Origin: Eumeta japonica
Taxonomy: Eukaryota > Arthropoda > Insecta > Lepidoptera > Psychidae
Reading direction: 5' to 3'
Length of the DNA stretch: 64,000 nt
Assembly: GCA_005406025.1 (NCBI GenBank)
Contig: BGZK01001294.1
Location: 110,751-174,750 of the forward strand
The number at the start of each line of letters is the position of its first letter. Position 1 is the stretch's first letter. This document shows, piece by piece, positions 57,967-64,000 of this stretch. Both the position numbers and the translations under genes were made by a program. The notes below the pieces were generated by a model that was given only the letters and a program-made list of their open reading frames with translations, was not told the DNA's origin and ran no database searches.

Positions 57967-58959
57967 CCTAATAAATACCATAGAAAATCAACTTTATACG
58001 AATTACTAAAGCTAAAGTAAAACTCATAGTTTATCTTCTAGTTTCAGATGACACAGAAATGCTCGATGTACACTTGTGATGTATTTACATTCTTCAAAAT
58101 ATTATTCTACGACACTAGTTTTGCATAATTTCCCTTAATAAATTTTAAGATTTTGAACATATTAAAAAACTGCCGGAAAAATGATATGATTTTTATTATA
58201 CCATATTTACTTAAAAGCGCAAAATAAAAACCATATATATTTATTAGTGTTCGTCGAGACCTTTTGATTTTTTTGGTTTTGTCAATTTTGACATTTAAAA
58301 ATGTATGTCGAAAAGATCAGCCGCGTGACTTATTTACGTGCAATAATTTGAGTTTTTGAAGATTGCGATAAATAACCACAAGAAAAGTGTGAACGAGTGT
58401 TTTTGCGAACTTTAGCACTTTGAATGGATATTAATCAATGAAATACGGTTTCATTCGACTGTAATACATTATTGAAAAACATAAATGTTTCGACATTATT
58501 ATTTAAGTCTATTTTGTTATACATAGACGTGAGAATGTTTTATTATTTTAAATACAATTACCTTTTATGTTTTATAAATTTGACAAAGAAAGTGCCGCAA
58601 GCCCTTAAGAACATACAAAAATTTGTATATTTTTAAGGGATAAAAACTTAAGATTAACTTGTATTTAAAAAAATGGGACGTTGCGATTATTTAAGCGTAT
58701 AATTTTGGCCTCTTTCTTCCATTTTAAGTTATTAGAAAAATTTAGAAATGCAAAAAAATTAAGGTTACGCTTAGCAATTAATGATGTACCAGCTTAAATT
58801 GTAATAATAATTAAACTAATTCTAATTATATTTTATGATTCGACCTTGTGTAGGTTTTTTTTTGATTAGATTAATATTAATTACGTAATATAAATAAAAA
58901 TGTTTATATGGAATCCAGTCAAAACAGTCCGAAACTATAAATTCGTCCCATTAAAATAA
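57967..58959. other. AT-rich non-genic DNA
   Basis: No supported feature. Confidence 0.55.
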
Positions 58960-59110
58960 TGCTCACTATACTAATCATAGGCTCGCGGCAGATCCGGCTC
59001 GATAAGGGCCAGATTATATCGCGCGGTGATGAATGGTCAGCGCGCGACCGCTGTGTCTTGGCTCCGCTCTAGAGAACAGGGAAACCTATAGAAGCTAGCA
59101 ATTTACATAA
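58960..59110. promoter_or_regulatory. Small mixed-composition block, candidate element
   Basis: GGCTCGCGGCAGATCCGGCT, CGATAAGGGCCAG (GATA-type) and ATGAATGGTCAGCGCGCGAC lie in otherwise AT-rich DNA. No frame is open. It is weaker than the other islands. Confidence 0.22.
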
Positions 59111-61111
59111 GTCTATAAGCTAAGCTCTGACGTTGCATGTACGAGATGGAAGGATGAATCGTGTGATAAATGGTTTTGTATTGGTATTTTAAGGACACAA
59201 ATAGATGTAATACTGTAAAGAATCAGTCTTCTATTAAATATGAGCAATGTGTGAAACTCAGCGATTATTAGAATCATAAAATATAATAGAACATAGAGAT
59301 CATTATTTGCATAGAAGATTTGTTAACTTGGTATCGGTCATAGTAACCTATGTTTTAATTTTATAATAACGGTGTGATATAAGTATAGAATCACTTAAAG
59401 CTAAGTCGTATTTAATTGTAAAAATGAAATTAAAAAAGGTTTTAGCGGGAAGTTTTAGTGGTGTATCTATTTAGTGGTGTTCATTGACGTTAACAGTAGC
59501 CATTAGTGTTGATGCTATTTACGACAATAAGTAATACAGCTTAGCTGAAATATCTCATTTTAGTTTCGACTATGGTACCTTAAACCACGTAATCGGCTCT
59601 ACGCTTGTCTTGTCCCGATGCAGTGTCAGTTTATCGAGTGCTCCCGCAGCCTGCGCCGTGCCGTGTCGCAAGCGTGTGCGCTGGTGCGGAAGGCGACGGC
59701 ATGTGTAACGTACAGCCTATCATTTAAAACTGATAAAGTCATGACTTATATGATTTAGATATGATCGCGAATACTACCGAAGTTGGGTGATCGTTGAAAG
59801 AGCACGATTATGCAGTTCCTTAAGTGTAGAATTTTTTTAAATGCGTTTTGTTTCTTGTCGACACCCTCAAGAAAACGAAGCGTAATTGTTGTTTTATCGG
59901 TTTCTTAGATTTCTTACTAAAAGAGGTATGGACAGTATTCTATTCAAACAGTTATAAAAATATTTTAACTATAAGTTTTTAAAATTATCTGTTAGTTAAG
60001 GCGGATAGCTCTGAACCGCGTTAGTAAAATAGGAATTGACGTCGTACGTTTTCATTATGTACCTATTATATTGCATATATATCACATGTTGTGTCGACTT
60101 TGAGAGAAAATATCAAAAACAGAAGAAAAGTTAGGTAGCTTAAGTGGAGTGATTGATTGATTTGATTTCAGGGTATCGACTATTTTGCGTTCAGTATATG
60201 CTTTGCCATTGTCGTTATTGAAGTAACGGGCGTACGTTTGAGTGTTTGTGCCATGCCATAATTCATTAAGAAATAAAATCAAATCAAATCAAAAATATCT
60301 TTGTTTCGCAGGTAATGGAATCACACTTGAAACACGTTATTAATAAATTGATGAAACGAACATATGTTTATTTGTTTAATTTTCAGGAGTTGTCAAAAAT
60401 TACTGCTAGCCGATAATATTTCAACAACTACCGACTTGTATTCATCTTAAATCTTTATTTATGATTAATAAAAAATTTGCAATTTACAATATAAAGTTAG
60501 AGTTAAGTTAAGCTTCATTCTTCGGTTTACGAAGTACCATTTATGTATCTAACAGCTAGATGCTCTGTGCAGAACGGCGTTAATGCCCCAAGATTTTATC
60601 ACATATCTGCTATACAGATATTATCGTCTCTCCTTGTAGGGCTCACATCGTTACGGTCACCGTATGGAGCTATTCTAGTGAGAGACAATGATCAAGAGTG
60701 TTTATATAAACCTACTGCCCGCTTGCCGTGGCTTTGCGTCTTATAGTAAGTAGTTATTGATGAAACGGAAGCTGTACGTATAGCGTCTTATTAAAATTCC
60801 TTAATAACCAACGTTTTGGTGTTTCAAAAATTTTAAAAGTTCTTCTGCCACCAAAAATAGCGGTATAATTTTAACAGTAGGCTTGAAATACACATATAAA
60901 GGAAAGATCAAGTTTTGTTTGGTAGTTTTTTTTAATAATGGAAAAAAATTGCCCTAAAATTATATAAGTTAAAGTTTAAGGTAATTTATATTAAAACCGA
61001 TTGCAAATTGTAACAAAAGAAAACTTTTGATGGTGAAAAAATCCTAATAACAAGTCCGTCACGCGATTGAAGCGCAGAAAATGATTTCGCAAATCATTTC
61101 AATTTTTTATT
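59111..61111. other. Non-genic DNA
   Basis: A G+C-richer patch at 59590..59710 and an ATCAAATCAAATCAAA run at 60278..60293 (a tail seen in lepidopteran repeats) are the only structures. A 67-codon frame at 60543 has no motif. Confidence 0.5.
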
Positions 61112-61335
61112 TATGGCATTTTAGAGGAATAAAAGAGCATGCGAGCGAGCAGAAAATAGGTGGTCACCGCTGCCCATGGACACTCGAAACCCCAAAGGAG
61201 TCATCAGTTGCGTCGCCGGCCTCTTAGATAGGAACGTGACACCTGATTTAATAAGAATGGGGTGATGAAGGGTAGCCCAGCTGGCCCATTTCCGCAGACA
61301 AGTTGACCACCGCATGGCTCTACCATGATCTAGCT
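61112..61335 (+). repeat. Repeat family A, copy 7
   Basis: TTTATGGCATTTTAGAGGAA, AGCATGCGAGCGAGC, TCACCGCTGCCCATGGACAC and GCGTCGCCGGCCTCTTAG occur in order, ending near GACCACCGCATGGCTCTACC. The ACCGGAGCTCTCAC block is deleted. Confidence 0.78.
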
Positions 61336-61574
61336 ATACATTGATACAAGTACTTTGTGGACTATGTTTATAAGTTAAGTTTATTTCGACTGTTACAGTA
61401 AAAAATCAAAAATTTTATTCGAACTTAAGATATCTTAAATTAAATATAAATAACGTATTGTTAATTATCAGTGAAATTGGCTTTCTTGTCTTTTATATGC
61501 TAAACGGGGAAGATCAGAGAGGAAAAGAAGATAACATCAGTTTGTATTTAAAATTGCGTAATGGAGCCTGTATA

Positions 61575-61925
61575 TACATGTAAATAAAGTAGTGTTTCTA
61601 TCTGTCTGTCCGGGCCAATCTTCGAAAAGAATGAGAGAATTGCAATCAAATTTTGCACAGAGGTTTGTTGTACAGAGTTACCTTTTGGAATACAGAATTT
61701 CAAAGGGCGCTACACGATCATTTTTTGTGACCGAGGACACTATTCGTCCAAAAAAAAAAGAAATAAGACAACATAGTAATATCAACGGAATAGCAGAAAT
61801 ATCCAAGCGAAGATTGAATTCTGTATCGAGACCGACATTGGGATAGAGACTAGGACCGAGAGCTGGATCGGGATCGGAAATAACCATTGCAAAGTTTTTA
61901 TTCACGCAAAGCGAAGCGGATGAGT
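61575..61925 (+). repeat. Repeat family F copy
   Basis: TTTCTATCTGTCTGTCCGGG, AATTGCAATCAAATTTTGCA, then degenerate GGACCGAGAGCTGGATCGGG words and TTTTTATTCACGCAAAGCGA occur in the family's order. Confidence 0.5.
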
Positions 61926-62180
61926 AACTTCCGGTCATTGTACACATGTGACGTAAGCACGGCGAGATTCTGTTCGGCGAGCAGACAAACGGGCGAGACG
62001 AAACAGTCAAAAAAAAAACTTCGGTCAGCGCGGTCTGTTACTTAAAAGCGTTTTTAATGCGAGATTATAATAATACATCCCATTAGGTTAAAGAGCTATT
62101 TATTTTTGTCTCGTACGAATCGGCCGAGAGTGTGACGGATTGCCGGGCCTCGGACGGCGCGCGCGCCGGGGAATATCTCC
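61926..62180. promoter_or_regulatory. G+C-rich island 17
   Basis: The core CGGGCCTCGGACGGCGCGCG lies near 62142..62165, flanked by GAGCTATTTATTTTTGTCTC and GAATATCTCCGATATACC. No supported frame. Confidence 0.28.
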
Positions 62181-62404
62181 GATATACCACTGTTCAGTTT
62201 TGTGGGTTCAGTAGTTTTAGATGAATGTTGATTTGTGGGAAAATTTAATTTTTATTGAAATAGATAGATCAGAATACAAACATTTGATTCTCGCGGTGAT
62301 TCAGTGTTATGTGATTTGATTTAGCTAAATACGGAATACGTGATTTTATTTGGATTTATGAAAAATATATATAAGAAATTAATATATCGAACAACTCCCT
62401 TGAA

Positions 62405-62585
62405 ACCTTAAATTATCGTCGTATTGAAAATGCATTGTAGTTGTGTTAGAACTTTTAAATTAATTTTAAATTTTAAAAATAAACTATCTTTAGAAGCATT
62501 GAGCTCTCTACGATCGTGGTCGGTTGAGATCTTAAAAATTCTAACACAACTATAATGCATTTTCAATATGGCGGTAATTTAAAGT
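62405..62585. mobile_element. MITE-like element, 181 bp
   Basis: Inverted ends of about 45 bp, containing ATTGAAAATGCATTGTAGTT... opposite its complement with 28 of 29 matches in the core, and extending outward through TTAAATTATCG / CGGTAATTTAA. It is non-coding with no evident target duplication. Confidence 0.75.
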
Positions 62586-62819
62586 TCAAAGTTCCGTTCT
62601 ATTCGTGTTTACTTATTTGTTTCATTTACTTAACTCTTTAAAATTACTGTTTAGTTTAAATATTAACCTTCAAAAACTGTAATTATCAGGTTTGGTTTAT
62701 GAATGTCGGAATTTCGATTAGTACTGTAGTTGTGTCGTGACGAGTTCACTTAAATACATTTTATATGTGTCGATTCGATGCGATTGCTCGTCAATTGAAA
62801 CATATATTTTATGTTACAG

Positions 62820-63060
62820 CCGCATCCACGCGTCTTTGCACTTTAGCATCGTTCCCACGGGTCCCTAAAACCTCTCTAATCACGGAACCTGCTCGATTTG
62901 TTATCCGCGGCGGCGTAGGAGGCTAAAAATTAACTACGAATCCAACTACCGGCCCCCGTTTGAGAGCTTCGTGAAAAAGCCGAGATCACGAGCGTCGTCG
63001 CCCGGGGAGCCGGCGACGCTCGCGCGCTACGCGTCGTCGTACACTCAGTTGGATAAGTGG
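62820..63060. promoter_or_regulatory. G+C-rich island 18
   Basis: TTATCCGCGGCGGCGTAGGA, GCCCGGGGAGCCGGCGACG and CGCTACGCGTCGTCG. A 67-codon frame on the minus strand has no motif. Confidence 0.28.
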
Positions 63061-63775
63061 GGGGAGGAAACTTGACTATTGTGCGGAAGTGGTAAAAATA
63101 AGTGCGACGACAGTATCGCTTTCTGTTTGTCACCCTGTTTGAAAACTAAACAGACTACTATTAAAACACTTTCGACGTAAAGACAATTATATTATCATTA
63201 TATAATTTTTTTGGAGTATGTACACAGGTCAGTATAGTTATTTGAATACGTTAAAGCAACTTATTCTTATTTGTGATAAATAGTTGTTCACTAATTTAGA
63301 ATTCACAATATAGTCTTTGTATAGAATTTTTATTTTAATTAAAATACTTAAAACTTAATATGAAAATATTTACAATCTAAGCAAAATCAAGATTAAAGAC
63401 CATCTTTAATAAACGTACCAAACACTATTTTAATGTAATAGAAATTATATATATTTTTCATTTTTTATAAAATATAGTTATTCATTTCCTTATCAATTCT
63501 TTCTTTCTCTGTGAGTCAAAATCTAATGGACACTTTTTATAAGTATACGTTATTGATATTACCACGATCTGGATGCGGCCGAAGACGATCGATATCGGAA
63601 TATGAATTGAAATTGAATCGAAACTGAAAATGACAATAAGTTATTTCGCATCCTCGTAAACTGAGCGAGGGTGAAAAATCTATTTGTTTAAAACACCGCA
63701 CAAATATAATTTGTTGTTTAAAATACTTAAATTGGGGATTATATTTAGATAAATATTTATATTTCCAATATTATA
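63061..63775. other. AT-rich non-genic DNA
   Basis: A diverged GATCGATATCGGAATATGA run near 63585 may be another family F trace. No gene. Confidence 0.45.
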
Positions 63776-64000
63776 ATGCAGTATAACAATATGACAGTTG
63801 TGATAAAACTAATTGATTTGGACGAAAAATATCAAACGTGTCTTTCGAGTTATGGCGATTCGGTTCAAAGTTTATTGGATTCAATTGGACCAGATAATTA
63901 CAAAAATAATTATTTAGAGTTAGGGCCATTATTTCGTTCGCATTTTAAGACAAAACTCAGTCTTATAAGAATTTACGATCCATTAAGAGAATTATGTTAA
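63776..64000 (+). CDS. Unassigned 74-codon frame at the window edge
   Basis: The frame runs from ATG to a TAA that is the last codon of the window. Its composition is protein-like, without low complexity: VIKLIDLDEKYQTCLSSYG, then DSVQSLLDSIGPDNYKNNY, then LFRSHFKTKLSLIRIYD. An AG at 63780 follows a weak pyrimidine stretch, so the frame could also be an internal or last exon. I do not recognise the family. A fragment of a chemoreceptor-like or other fast-evolving insect gene is conceivable but unsupported, and a pseudogene exon is possible. Confidence 0.25.
   Translation: MQYNNMTVVIKLIDLDEKYQTCLSSYGDSVQSLLDSIGPDNYKNNYLELGPLFRSHFKTKLSLIRIYDPLRELC

Noticed and set aside
58995..59015. CTCGATAAGGGCC resembling the 3' part of miR-184
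   Set aside because: The seed region does not match and no precursor hairpin is present.
1..64000. CRISPR arrays, bacterial operons or phage genes
   Set aside because: No regularly spaced direct repeats or prokaryotic gene organisation; the sequence is clearly animal nuclear DNA.
1..64000. Homeobox or zinc-finger exons that would identify the flanking gene
   Set aside because: I looked for WFQNRR- and HTGEKP-type coding sequence in the islands and found none.

Overview
The window looks like a gene-poor stretch of a lepidopteran (moth or butterfly) nuclear genome. The background is strongly A+T-rich with no bacterial-style operons. It carries many short interspersed repeats of kinds I know from Lepidoptera, such as LINE 3' ends coding for a KDxTVWKSxVSAYPSG-like C-terminus and units with a CGCCGCCCATGGACAC core. 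It also has TA and CA microsatellites, and splice and polyadenylation signals only inside candidate or mobile sequences. I found no complete, convincing host protein-coding gene. The longest open frames are a broken transposase, the C-terminus of a dead LINE, and frames in G+C-rich islands that are often open on both strands.

Layout. At 1-20 kb there is AT-rich DNA with microsatellites, a perfect 30-bp palindrome, several hairpins, relics of LINE reverse transcriptase, three copies of repeat family A and G+C-rich islands at about 4, 15 and 17.5 kb. At 20-29 kb there are islands at 21, 22, 26 and 28 kb, LINE 3' ends, two copies of a GGAACCCT-ended element and two compact hairpins. The 28-kb island has a perfect GTAAGT donor on the minus strand and may be a 5' exon. 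At 30.0-32.0 kb sits the best-defined element: a DNA transposon with about 410-bp, nearly identical terminal inverted repeats around a nonsense-mutated, 5'-truncated transposase gene. It is followed by a tRNA-derived SINE and a TATA-containing G+C island. At 33-50 kb there are more islands (36, 40.5, 43, 46 and 48.5 kb), two TIR elements, a Helitron-like element and the second, inverted copy of a 0.4-kb repeat first seen at 19.3 kb. At 50-64 kb there is a foldback element, a second SINE, the largest LINE relic, more family copies, a small MITE at 62.4 kb and an unassigned 74-codon frame at the right edge.

Interpretation. Sharply bounded G+C-rich islands of 0.2-0.7 kb recur every few kb in AT-rich, repeat-filled DNA with no exons. 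They contain TATAAAT-type, ACGTG and TAAT-type motifs. This is what the regulatory desert or giant intron of a developmental gene can look like, but that is inference and needs cross-species alignment. The repeats are independent insertions, and nothing suggests that genes here act together in a pathway. Family letters used below: A = CGCCGCCCATGGACAC repeat; B = LINE 3' end; C = TTCGATATCTGTCAATC repeat; D = GGCCAA...GGAACCCT element; E = inverted 0.4-kb pair; F = Helitron-like CTAG-ended element.
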